From CAVTWJ01 sp964525605 (GTDB lineage: Bacteria; Oederibacteriota; Muellerivitia; Muellerivitales; Muellerivitaceae): a stretch of DNA of 64,000 bases. This document shows, one piece after another, positions 44,409 through 51,251 of the stretch. The stretch is taken from NCBI GenBank assembly GCA_964525605.1, contig CAZGKT010000006.1, forward strand, positions 78,813-142,812, given 5' to 3'. Every line of letters starts with the position of its first letter. The first letter of the stretch is position 1. The translations under genes and the position numbers were made by a program. The notes below the pieces were generated by a model. That model was not told where the DNA came from, searched no databases, and saw nothing but the letters and a program-made list of their open reading frames with translations.

Positions 44409-44878
44409 CACTTTATTCGTCTAATCGTCTAATGCCGCCGGTTTAGACGAAAAGCCGGTCCATTAGACGATTAGGCGAATCGTTAGACGCATTAGACGAA
44501 TAGACAGTCAAAAATCCAATAAATTTAGTGGTTCCGCCTATTCGTCTAATCGACTCACACCGGACTTGAGTCGATTGAGTCGAATAATGAGTCGATTAGT
44601 CGAATCGTGAGTCGAATAGACCCCCAAAACCCAATAAATTCAGCGGTCCCCATAGTATTGACTAATCGACTCACACCGGCCATGAGTCGAATGAGTCGAA
44701 TAATGAGTCGATTAGTCAATGAGTGAGTCGAATAGATTCGCCAACGACCCCATTAAGTCTGGTCCCAGAATTACAGCTAATTTGCTAAAGCGGTGGTTTA
44801 GCCATTAGCCATTTACCGACGGGAAAACCCATCGGCCGTTAGACGCAAATCTCACTTCCAATTAAATTGAGGACCGGT
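44409..44878. repeat. Four tandem ~115-bp hairpin units with conserved tails
   Basis: Units begin near 44413, 44537, 44652 and 44767. Each has a head with a long inverted repeat around a CCGG-type loop, and a tail of the form CCAATAAATTNAGNGGTCC (44515-44534, 44631-44650, 44749-44766, 44858-44877). Heads of units 1-3 carry many copies of a short motif: TTAGACGA in unit 1, GAGTCGA in units 2 and 3; unit 4 uses TTAGC. In each unit the two arms match each other although their sequence differs between units. There are no ORFs of note. Confidence 0.85.
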
Positions 44879-44879
44879 A

Positions 44880-45062
44880 TTCACTGGTATTCACCTGGTA
44901 AACGGGTGGTATTGGGTCGGTACAAATACGGTATTAGCCCGGTATACGGCCTGTATACGGGGTGTATACGGCCTGTACACGGCGGTATATGACCGGTAAA
45001 CGGGGGTGTATACGAGTGTCGACTTTGGTATAGGGGCTGTATACGAGGGTGTATACGGCCAA
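44880..45062. repeat. Array of TGTATACGG-type iterons with ~11-bp period
   Basis: From 44941, GGTATACGGCC, TGTATACGGGG, TGTATACGGCC and TGTACACGGCGG follow one another, then degenerate copies to GTGTATACGGCC at 45062. Looser GGTATTCAC/GGTAAACGG copies occur from 44877. Period is 10-12 bp, about one helical turn, so sites fall on the same DNA face. A 63-codon minus-strand frame here (YTPSYTAPIP) is just this repeat translated. Confidence 0.8.
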
Positions 45063-45159
45063 TTCATTCCCCTCCCCTTCACCCTGAATAGCTTTTGTCC
45101 CCTGACCGACCCAGCCCAGAAAGCCTTGGATCATGCCCCTTGGTTCTTATAATAAACAT

Positions 45160-46098
45160 ATGAACAAAAAAGCGGTGATAACGGGTGCCTTCAGTTTCAC
45201 GGGAGCCGCCGTGGCGGCCGAGTTGATCCGGCGCGGGTGGAAGGTTCATACCCTGACGAACCGAACCCGCCCTCCGGAAGCCGGGGAAATCACCTCCAGC
45301 CCCTTAACCTTCGACCCCGCGTACCTCCAAGAACAGCTCCAGGCGGCGGACCTTTTCATCAACACCTATTGGGTCCGGCTTCCCTGGAATGGAATAACCT
45401 TTCAAACGGGGATCGACAACAGCAAGTTGCTTGTCCAAGCCGCTGTCGAGGCCAAAGTACCCCGGTTCGTTCATGTAAGCGTCAGCCGGGCCGAAAAAGG
45501 GATGAACCTGGGTTATTACCGGGGCAAAAACGAGGTGGAAAATTTCATTACCCAGTCGGGCCTTTCCTACGGCATCGTCTGCCCGACCCTGGCCCTGGGG
45601 CCCCATGACGTGTTGACGAATAACATCGCCTGGTTTCTGCGCCGCTTCCCCTTCTTCCCCGTTCCCCAAGGCGGCCATTACCGGCTACAGCCGGTGACTT
45701 TGAACGATATGGGCCGAATCATCGCCGACGCGGGAGAGAGCAAGGAAAACCTGAAGGTCGACGCCGCCGGCCCGGAACTTCTGACCTACCGGGAATTCCT
45801 GGGCCTTTTGGCCGAAGCCTGCGGAGTGAAGCCGATCTTTATCAACGCCCCCAACTGGGTGGCTTTGGCCGGTATCCGCCTGGTTGAATCTTTCGTGGGG
45901 GACATCATCTTGACCCGCGAGGAACTCTTAGGCCTGCAACAGGAACTTTTGTGTTCCGACCAGCCGCCCCTGGGCAAGGAATCGGCGGTGGAATGGCTAA
46001 GACAAAATGGGGACCGCTTGGGAAGGGTTTACGCGAACGACGTGAAAAGGCATTTCGGGTCTGATTCGTCCAAACCCGTTATTCCGAAATGGCAATAA
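45160..46098 (+). CDS. NAD-dependent epimerase/NmrA-like protein
   Basis: A 312-residue Rossmann protein starting at ATG 45160. The nucleotide-binding turn is AVITGAFSFTGAAVAAELIRRGW, a GxxxxxGxxV variant of the usual GxTGxxG. ADLFINTYWVRLPW, FVHVSVSRAEKGMNLGYYRGKNEVE and YGIVCPTLALGP are typical of extended SDR/complex I NDUFA9-like epimerases, here with Tyr-x3-Lys in YYRGK. Substrate unknown. It directly follows the iteron array. Its last ~130 bp (LGKESAVEWLRQNGDRLGRV, ending VIPKWQ) are repeated downstream at 51061-51189 and, shorter, at 49906-49985; this copy is the only complete gene. Confidence 0.85.
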   Translation: MNKKAVITGAFSFTGAAVAAELIRRGWKVHTLTNRTRPPEAGEITSSPLTFDPAYLQEQLQAADLFINTYWVRLPWNGITFQTGIDNSKLLVQAAVEAKVPRFVHVSVSRAEKGMNLGYYRGKNEVENFITQSGLSYGIVCPTLALGPHDVLTNNIAWFLRRFPFFPVPQGGHYRLQPVTLNDMGRIIADAGESKENLKVDAAGPELLTYREFLGLLAEACGVKPIFINAPNWVALAGIRLVESFVGDIILTREELLGLQQELLCSDQPPLGKESAVEWLRQNGDRLGRVYANDVKRHFGSDSSKPVIPKWQ

Positions 46099-46111
46099 AC
46101 CCAATTCAGCA

Positions 46112-46120
46112 TAAAATGGA
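46112..46120 (+). repeat. AAAATGGA spacer motif, copy after epimerase gene
   Basis: TAAAATGGA at this position matches the start of the spacer element seen at 48024, 49991, 51194 and 54630; the hairpin that follows in the others is not preserved here. Confidence 0.35.
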
Positions 46121-46171
46121 CCTGCAAATCATATTTATTATGAAGATTCGTTCATCAGCGAGGCAGGTTTT

Positions 46172-46774
46172 ATGACCCATAAAACAGTTTGCCTAAACCA
46201 TCCTGACCAAGAGGCTCGAAGTTTTTGTTTTAGTTGTAAAAACAAATATTGTTTTGAATGTCTCGATGAGGGAACAAGCCATTACTATTGCCGCAATGCA
46301 GATTGCCAAGAGATGTTAAAAGAAGAGCAGAAAACCGCTGACGATTCTGAACGTCCGACTTGCCCTTCCTGCCGCAACAAGATTCTGCCCGATGCCAATT
46401 TTTGCTTCCATTGTGGATTACGCTTAACCGCGATCTCCGATAAGGAGATAGATGATTTGGTCACGGTTGCGAGTTATGGAACTGCCATTGAAGCCCATAT
46501 GGCCCGAACCAAGTTGGAAGATAGCGGAATCGAGGCTTATGTTACCGATGAACAAGCGGTTTCTATGTTCCTTTTCAGAGACCTGGCATATGGCGGGGTC
46601 AAAATCAAAGTTCGGCCTGTTGATATGATCGAATCCAAAAAAATATTAGAGATAGTCTCGGCAGGTTCCGTATATACGCCGCCCAAAATATTCGCTTGGG
46701 CAGCACTTTCTTTTTGTTTATTTTCTTTCATCTTTTATATGCTAATGGCTTATTTCAAACACAGCATCCATTAA
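46172..46774 (+). CDS. Zinc-binding membrane protein with DUF2007 domain
   Basis: A 200-residue protein: B-box-like zinc module (CLNHPDQEARSFCFSCKNKYCFECLDEG, residues 6-34), a second zinc ribbon (CPSCRNKILPDANFCFHCG, ~73-91), and a DUF2007 signal-transducing-type domain. The latter has VTVASYGTAIEAHMARTKLEDSGIEAYVTDE and GGVKIKVRPVDMIESKKIL. It ends in one membrane helix (IFAWAALSFCLFSFIFYML). The architecture suggests a tail-anchored regulatory protein. It has lower GC than the epimerase gene and begins the run of plus-strand accessory genes. Confidence 0.8.
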   Translation: MTHKTVCLNHPDQEARSFCFSCKNKYCFECLDEGTSHYYCRNADCQEMLKEEQKTADDSERPTCPSCRNKILPDANFCFHCGLRLTAISDKEIDDLVTVASYGTAIEAHMARTKLEDSGIEAYVTDEQAVSMFLFRDLAYGGVKIKVRPVDMIESKKILEIVSAGSVYTPPKIFAWAALSFCLFSFIFYMLMAYFKHSIH

Positions 46775-46783
46775 TGAGGTCGT

Positions 46784-47404
46784 ATGAATCATCGCGTTAT
46801 CCTTTTCGGGTTGGGGGGCCTTCTGATCCTGGGCCTGTGGTGGTTTTTCCCGTTCCACAAGTACGACAAGCCCATCCCGGCAAACGCCCCATCGGACGTA
46901 AATGACGCCTCCCTTACGCTCAACTGCGGGGCCGTGCCGCCTACCCAAGTGAATTCCGTCACCGTTTTCCTGGCCTGCCCCACGCCGGTGGACCTGGGAA
47001 ACACTTTCGAATGGAACAATGCCACGGTTTTCGCCTGCGCCCAACCCTCCCGGATGCCGAAGTTCTTTATGAACTCCACCCTCACCGTGGTCACCCGTGA
47101 AGATTGCGACCCCCGGATCACCCTGTGCCATGGGCCCTCGTCTTGCTCGCCCGGGTACCATTCCTACCCCCTGGATATGCAAGCCGGGACCCTGAAGGAC
47201 ATGCCGACCTATCCCCAATATGTATTGTTGGATTGTAATGATTCCCTGCCCTGTCACCTGGAAAACGTGGCGGTAACCATCCTTTGCCGGGAATTGACGG
47301 ACTTGAGTGCCATCCAATACGTAGACCAGGTCACCTTTTACATGCACCGCCTGCCCTGCAAATATCCCCAGCATTTCGGGCGAAGCTCAATTGTTCTTTA
47401 TTGA
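46784..47404 (+). CDS. Cys-rich secreted/anchored protein, paralogue 1
   Basis: A 206-residue protein with an N-terminal membrane anchor (VILFGLGGLLILGLWWFFP) and a Cys-rich extracytoplasmic domain (LNCGAVPPTQVNSVTVFLACPTPVDLG, FACAQPSRMP, CHGPSSCSPG, LLDCNDSLPC). It ends FYMHRLPCKYPQHFGRSSIVLY. It shares layout and the motif pairs CP-P-DL, MP, FMHR-PC and SKIVLY/SSIVLY with the next gene, so the two are tandem paralogues. Cys spacing suggests disulfides outside the cytoplasm. No known family. GAGGTCGT precedes the ATG; 9 bp after the zinc protein gene. Confidence 0.65.
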   Translation: MNHRVILFGLGGLLILGLWWFFPFHKYDKPIPANAPSDVNDASLTLNCGAVPPTQVNSVTVFLACPTPVDLGNTFEWNNATVFACAQPSRMPKFFMNSTLTVVTREDCDPRITLCHGPSSCSPGYHSYPLDMQAGTLKDMPTYPQYVLLDCNDSLPCHLENVAVTILCRELTDLSAIQYVDQVTFYMHRLPCKYPQHFGRSSIVLY

Positions 47405-47425
47405 ACCCACCGGAAGGAGTTTCCC

Positions 47426-48004
47426 TTGAGCAAGATCGTGTGGAGCGTGGTTCTAGTGCTCGCCGGCCTGCTTTTTCTTAGCTGGTGGGTGCCGCTTCAA
47501 CGGAAGTTGAACATCTTGAGCACCGCCCCCCCGATGAACACCCGGGCTTCCGACGGCACGACCGTCATCTTCCCCTGCGGGGCGATTTTTCCGCAGGTGA
47601 TTGCCGATTCCACCTTTTACCTGAACTGTCCCTCGCCGATGGATTTGAGCGGTATCCGCGAGATCAAGAATTCCAAAATTTACACCTGCGCCTTGCCCCT
47701 GAAGATGCCGGTCACCATGGTCAATACGCAGATCGAGGTCGTCAGCGGCAGCCAATGCCTGGACGAACGGGTACATTGCGAGGGGAACCTGACGTGCGTG
47801 TTGACCAAAATCACCGAGGATACGACCATCCCCTGCGGAGTGAATTTGCCTGGTTACGTGAGCGATTGTCAGGTGCATATCGACTGCGCGGACACGACCG
47901 ACCTGGGCGGGATCATCTGGGCCGACGGGGCCACCTTCTTCATGCACCGCCCCCCCTGCCGCCTGCCCCGCACCTTCACCCGCAGCAAGATCGTGTTGTA
48001 TTAG
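47426..48004 (+). CDS. Cys-rich secreted/anchored protein, paralogue 2
   Basis: A 192-residue protein starting at TTG 47426 with GGAAGGAG eight bases upstream. Anchor helix (SVVLVLAGLLFLSWWVP), then a Cys-rich beta domain: FPCGAIFPQVIADSTFYLNC, IYTCALPLKMPVTMVNTQIEV, VHIDC-like (CQVHIDCADTTDLGG) and FFMHRPPCRLPR, ending TRSKIVLY. Paralogue of the preceding gene, with two pseudo-symmetric halves inside each protein (each half ends with a DLGG/DLSG Asn-or-Asp-rich strand and an 'MP/LP' motif). Its final 27 bp, including the stop, occur again at 49865-49891 as a fragment. Confidence 0.65.
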   Translation: MSKIVWSVVLVLAGLLFLSWWVPLQRKLNILSTAPPMNTRASDGTTVIFPCGAIFPQVIADSTFYLNCPSPMDLSGIREIKNSKIYTCALPLKMPVTMVNTQIEVVSGSQCLDERVHCEGNLTCVLTKITEDTTIPCGVNLPGYVSDCQVHIDCADTTDLGGIIWADGATFFMHRPPCRLPRTFTRSKIVLY

Positions 48005-48023
48005 GGCCAACAGAATTCGCTTC

Positions 48024-48052
48024 AAAATGGATTAGGGTCCTTGTTCCCTAAT
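48024..48052 (+). repeat. AAAATGG-hairpin spacer element, best copy
   Basis: CAAAATGG is followed by ATTAGGG, eight loop bases and CCCTAAT. The same architecture (AAAATGG, ATTGGGA, eight bases, TCTCAAT) occurs at 51194-51222 and a weaker one at 49991-50022. Role unknown: promoter, terminator-like hairpin or recombination boundary. Confidence 0.5.
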
Positions 48053-48092
48053 TTCTTATAATTTTCTCAATCTTGTTATTTAAGGAGATCAT

Positions 48093-48578
48093 ATGGCGCC
48101 GCAAATTTTTATTTTCAAATACTTCTGGGTTATCGCCTTGTTTTTCACCTTGTTGAACACCATCATTTTTAAATTCCGCAGTGGGAAATACATTAAAGAA
48201 AAACCTGAACTGAAGGAGGGATATGATCGGCTCATTTTGGGATATGGCTTTTGGATGAGCCTACCGTTCCTCATTATGGGTTTCGGAATTGTTTCAGGAA
48301 ACGTTTCCAACGTTTTGGCTTTTTTCCGCCCAAGGGATGGGAACCCTTACGTGCTTGCTTTCTTCGGCTGTATTGTTTCGGAATGGATCCTAACTATTTA
48401 TTGGGTCTTCTTTCGCAATGGCGCTGAAACTTTATGCCAATATCCGGGCTTTTTAAGGGGTATGCCATCAAACCCAACGATGGTGAAAGGATTCACCCTT
48501 CTTTGCATCGCGGGAGGGGCTGTTGCTTTATTTATGTTCTTTTCGGGCTTCAATCCCGCGCCACCCTTGGTTAAGTGA
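48093..48578 (+). CDS. Four-helix membrane protein of unknown function
   Basis: A 161-residue protein with four predicted membrane helices: YFWVIALFFTLLNTIIFKF, FWMSLPFLIMGFGIVSG, YVLAFFGCIVSEWILTIYWVFF and FTLLCIAGGAVALFMFFSGF. AAGGAG precedes ATG 48093. No family is recognised. It stands alone between the spacer element at 48024 and the WG-repeat gene. Confidence 0.65.
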   Translation: MAPQIFIFKYFWVIALFFTLLNTIIFKFRSGKYIKEKPELKEGYDRLILGYGFWMSLPFLIMGFGIVSGNVSNVLAFFRPRDGNPYVLAFFGCIVSEWILTIYWVFFRNGAETLCQYPGFLRGMPSNPTMVKGFTLLCIAGGAVALFMFFSGFNPAPPLVK

Positions 48579-48679
48579 AGAAGAAAGGGGCCAGATTAAC
48601 CCAATCCAATTCAAACTGGAAAATGGTTGCCCGACCCCTAAACTACATCAGAACCTTTAATAAAAATTGAGGAACACCC

Positions 48680-49810
48680 ATGAAAATAATATTTCATGTT
48701 TTTTGGTTGTGTCTGCTATTTTCACTATTTTTATTGCGCGCGGATAACCCCATTCTATTTCAAGAGATGCAAAGAATAGAGACTAGGAATGATGAGGACG
48801 ATGTAATTGGATACATCGACAGAAAAGGCAAGGAGATATTTAGCCTGCCATCAAGCAACCAGATCAGCTATATGCCTGAACAATGGACCAATCGGTATTT
48901 CGCCGGGGATTTGGTATTACTGTGGTCTCGAGCTGAAAATTGTCCTGTTTATTTAGATCGAACGGGAAAGGTTATGATAAAAACCACATTTACGGAGGCC
49001 CATCAATTCTCCGAGGGGTTGGCCGTAGTTACTCACAGCACTCATAATGCTCGGCCCTGGTTAGAAAAGGAGCCATGGTTTGGATATATCGATCAAACCG
49101 GGAAAATAGTGATCCCCTTAAAATTTGACCACGCGGGGGACTTTCACGAAGGCTTAGCTGTGGTTGGCATGAACAAGGACCAAGTCCACGCAACTTATGG
49201 CTATATCGATAACAAAGGCGAGTATGTGGTTCAACCACAATTTGATTTTGCTTGTGATTTCCATGAAGGGTGTGCGCGGGTGAAAAATAATTCTGGGTTC
49301 GGATTCATCAACAAAAAAGGTGAATTTATACTTAAGCCGCAATTCGGTGATGCGCGCGATTTTCATGGAGGTTTGGCAGCGGTCTGGTTGGATCACAAAT
49401 GGGAATATATTGATAAAACCGGCGCCTATGTCATCCGCCCCATTTTCAATGACTCAGGTCTCTGGCATGTCGGCGATTTTCATGACGAGCGTGCAATTGT
49501 TAGTGTGGAAACAACATGCGAAAAGTTTGGTGTCATAGATACCAAGGGTGAATTCATCGTAAAACCGATTTACGATAGAATCGAAGACTACAGTGAAGGT
49601 CTTGCTTGTGTATTCATTGATGGAAAATACGGTTTCATAGATGTTAACGGTGATTTAATCATTAAACCCAAATTCGATTCTGTCGATAATTTCTTTAATG
49701 GGCTCGCTGGTTTTTACAAAAACGAAGGCGAAGAATTTGGATATATTGATCATAAAGGCAATATTGTTTGGCATTCTCAACCTACGCATTATTCAGAAAA
49801 GAATAATTAG
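48680..49810 (+). CDS. Secreted WG-repeat protein
   Basis: A 376-residue protein with signal peptide (FHVFWLCLLFSLFLLRA) and seven or eight WG-type repeats of ~45 residues: GYIDRKGKEIFSLP, GYIDQTGKIVIPLKFDHAGDFHEGLAVV, GYIDNKGEYVVQPQFDFACDFHEGCARV, GFINKKGEFILKPQF, YIDKTGAYVIRPIFN, and GFIDVNGDLIIKPKFD. The repeats form a beta-structure used as a binding scaffold in many bacterial cell-surface proteins; no enzyme function is known. ATG 48680 with TTGAGGAA upstream. GC is lower than the genomic background, fitting an acquired gene. Confidence 0.88.
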   Translation: MKIIFHVFWLCLLFSLFLLRADNPILFQEMQRIETRNDEDDVIGYIDRKGKEIFSLPSSNQISYMPEQWTNRYFAGDLVLLWSRAENCPVYLDRTGKVMIKTTFTEAHQFSEGLAVVTHSTHNARPWLEKEPWFGYIDQTGKIVIPLKFDHAGDFHEGLAVVGMNKDQVHATYGYIDNKGEYVVQPQFDFACDFHEGCARVKNNSGFGFINKKGEFILKPQFGDARDFHGGLAAVWLDHKWEYIDKTGAYVIRPIFNDSGLWHVGDFHDERAIVSVETTCEKFGVIDTKGEFIVKPIYDRIEDYSEGLACVFIDGKYGFIDVNGDLIIKPKFDSVDNFFNGLAGFYKNEGEEFGYIDHKGNIVWHSQPTHYSEKNN

Positions 49811-49864
49811 TCCCGCGAATACCACGAAACTTTAAAGTGCTACATGCCGCGACCGGACGCTAAT

Positions 49865-49891
49865 CCCGCAGCAAGATCGTGTTGTATTAGG
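49865..49891 (+). pseudogene. 3' fragment of Cys-rich paralogue 2 gene
   Basis: CCCGCAGCAAGATCGTGTTG and the next seven bases are identical to 47979-48005, the last codons and stop of the gene 47426-48004. Nothing upstream continues the homology well, so only the extreme 3' end is left. Confidence 0.7.
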
Positions 49892-49905
49892 CCGTTACAA
49901 AAATT

Positions 49906-49985
49906 GCTTGGGCAGGGTTTACGCGAATGACGTGAAAAGGCATTTCGGGTCCGATTCTTCAAAACCGTTATTCCGAAATGGTAAA
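49906..49985 (+). pseudogene. 3' fragment of epimerase-like gene, short copy
   Basis: GCTTGGGCAGGGTTTACGCG through TTCCGAAATGG matches 46016-46091 with about eight changes and a one-base deletion near 49956, so it cannot be read through in frame. It directly follows the 49865-49891 fragment. Confidence 0.75.
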
Positions 49986-49990
49986 AAACT

Positions 49991-50022
49991 TAAATGGAAT
50001 TGGGGTGCTTGGTCGCTAAATT
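49991..50022 (+). repeat. AAATGG spacer element, weaker copy
   Basis: TAAATGGAATTGGGGTGCTT then GGTCGCTAAATT, the same order of blocks as 48024-48052 and 51194-51222, with poorer pairing. It lies between the epimerase fragment and ATG 50045. Confidence 0.4.
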
Positions 50023-50044
50023 CCATTAATAAAAGGTATTATTT

Positions 50045-51028
50045 ATGAATAATGAAATTGCTCAACAAGTCGCGTTGGTTTGTCACGCCAACGCCTTTCT
50101 ACAAGGAAAGTTTTCCGGAACGTTTTTCCCTAGTAATTCAACCTGTCAATTCTGCGAAAGCATCCGCTTCATTAAAATTGAAAATAAAAACTCTAGGGAT
50201 ATTTTTGGTCCGGAAGTGGCCCCGACACCCGATATCTGGTTCCAATATCTGAAAACTAACGGGGCCAAAGGTCTAGGCCTTTTCCGCACACCCCAAAATG
50301 AAAAAGGAGCCCCAGACCGGATGCTTGCGGGATTCGTGGGTGCCGGGGGCAGCTGGAATATCCGTGCTCTTTACGATGGAAATCGGGCAGACTATTGGCT
50401 GGCCCGTTGGGAGGTCGGACAAAAAAACGCACCCGATAAACGAATTTGGAAAGTCACCTATGGTTTGGTAGGCCAAGGAACTGTGGCGTCCGATAAACTA
50501 CGTCCCGATTTGGAAGCTCAAAGAAAAATTCTTAAAAAAGCCTTAGTAGAAATACATTCATTTGCATATGACAACAACGTTGATTCTTCTTTCAAACAAC
50601 TTTTCAATTCCGCTCTCCAATTACTGGGTCCCATGCAAAATAGTGACTCGGAAGGAAAATGCGATATCGCTCCGGTTGATTACCTTCCGAAAGAATCATT
50701 GATATTATTTGAAGCCTGTCGCAAGGCCTGGGTATTTGGCGGGATGGGATCTTGGAATGATATTGGTTTCGAAAAAGAGGAAACTCAAAAGGAATATGAC
50801 AGGGTCTCCGAAAATCTCTATCAGGCGGTCACTACCACAATTCAAGCAATAGCGACATCGTCTTTATTCACGGAGGTTTTTTCCGAGTCTGCTTCTTCGA
50901 AAGGAACCGGAGACACTAACCCACAAATTAATCAAAAACCTAATTTTTTACTCACTTTCATTTTTACGATCTTAGGGATCATAGTGATAAGGTTTCTTCT
51001 TCATTCGGTTTTTCATTTTTTTCCCTGA
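50045..51028 (+). CDS. Protein of unknown function with C-terminal membrane helix
   Basis: A 327-residue protein. The N-terminal part (QVALVCHANAFLQGKFSGTFFPSNSTCQFC) is followed by a Trp/Gly-rich middle region with FVGAGGSWNIRALY, WLARWEVGQKN and WKVTYGLVGQG. A charged helical region and one C-terminal helix (LTFIFTILGIIVIRFLL) follow, so it is probably tail-anchored with the bulk in the cytoplasm. No domain is recognised. It lies between the two decayed 3' fragments of the epimerase gene (49906-49985 and 51061-51189), so it appears to be the cargo of one insertion. Low GC. Confidence 0.6.
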   Translation: MNNEIAQQVALVCHANAFLQGKFSGTFFPSNSTCQFCESIRFIKIENKNSRDIFGPEVAPTPDIWFQYLKTNGAKGLGLFRTPQNEKGAPDRMLAGFVGAGGSWNIRALYDGNRADYWLARWEVGQKNAPDKRIWKVTYGLVGQGTVASDKLRPDLEAQRKILKKALVEIHSFAYDNNVDSSFKQLFNSALQLLGPMQNSDSEGKCDIAPVDYLPKESLILFEACRKAWVFGGMGSWNDIGFEKEETQKEYDRVSENLYQAVTTTIQAIATSSLFTEVFSESASSKGTGDTNPQINQKPNFLLTFIFTILGIIVIRFLLHSVFHFFP

Positions 51029-51060
51029 CTATATCTATTTAAAATTCTTACTACCATCAA

Positions 51061-51189
51061 CTGGGCAATGAATCGGCGGTGGAATGGCTAAAACAAAACG
51101 GGAACCGCTTGGGAAGGGTTTACGCGAATGACGTGAAAAGGCACTTCGGTTCTGATGCGTCGAAACCGGTTATTCCGAAATGGCAATAA
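51061..51189 (+). pseudogene. 3' fragment of epimerase-like gene, long copy
   Basis: CTGGGCAATGAATCGGCGGT to TTCCGAAATGGCAATAAA aligns with 45970-46099 without gaps and about a dozen changes. The frame is intact and encodes LGNESAVEWLKQNGNRLGRV...VIPKWQ with the same stop codon, but there is no 5' part or start codon. Most substitutions keep or mildly change residues, suggesting that it came from a related functional allele, not only from drift. Confidence 0.8.
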
Positions 51190-51193
51190 AACA

Positions 51194-51222
51194 AAAATGG
51201 ATTGGGACGCTAGGCTCTCAAT
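51194..51222 (+). repeat. AAAATGG-hairpin spacer element
   Basis: AAAATGG, then ATTGGGA, eight bases and TCTCAAT, immediately after the epimerase fragment's stop codon. It corresponds block by block to 48024-48052. Confidence 0.5.
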
Positions 51223-51251
51223 TTCAAATGCTTCAAATTTAACTTGTGATA

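Noticed and set aside
44409..44878. Integron cassette array with attC sites
   Set aside because: GTTAGAC (44482, 44838) and GCCTAAC (44225) fit core-site consensus loosely, but they are not paired at attC distance, no integrase gene is present, and the downstream genes are not each followed by such a pair.
44409..45062. CRISPR array
   Set aside because: Repeats are not separated by unique spacers of uniform length; the units are ~115-bp hairpins and an 11-bp-period array, and there are no cas genes.
44891..45082. 63-codon minus-strand gene
   Set aside because: Its Tyr/Thr/Pro repeats are the translation of the 11-bp iterons; no ribosome binding site.
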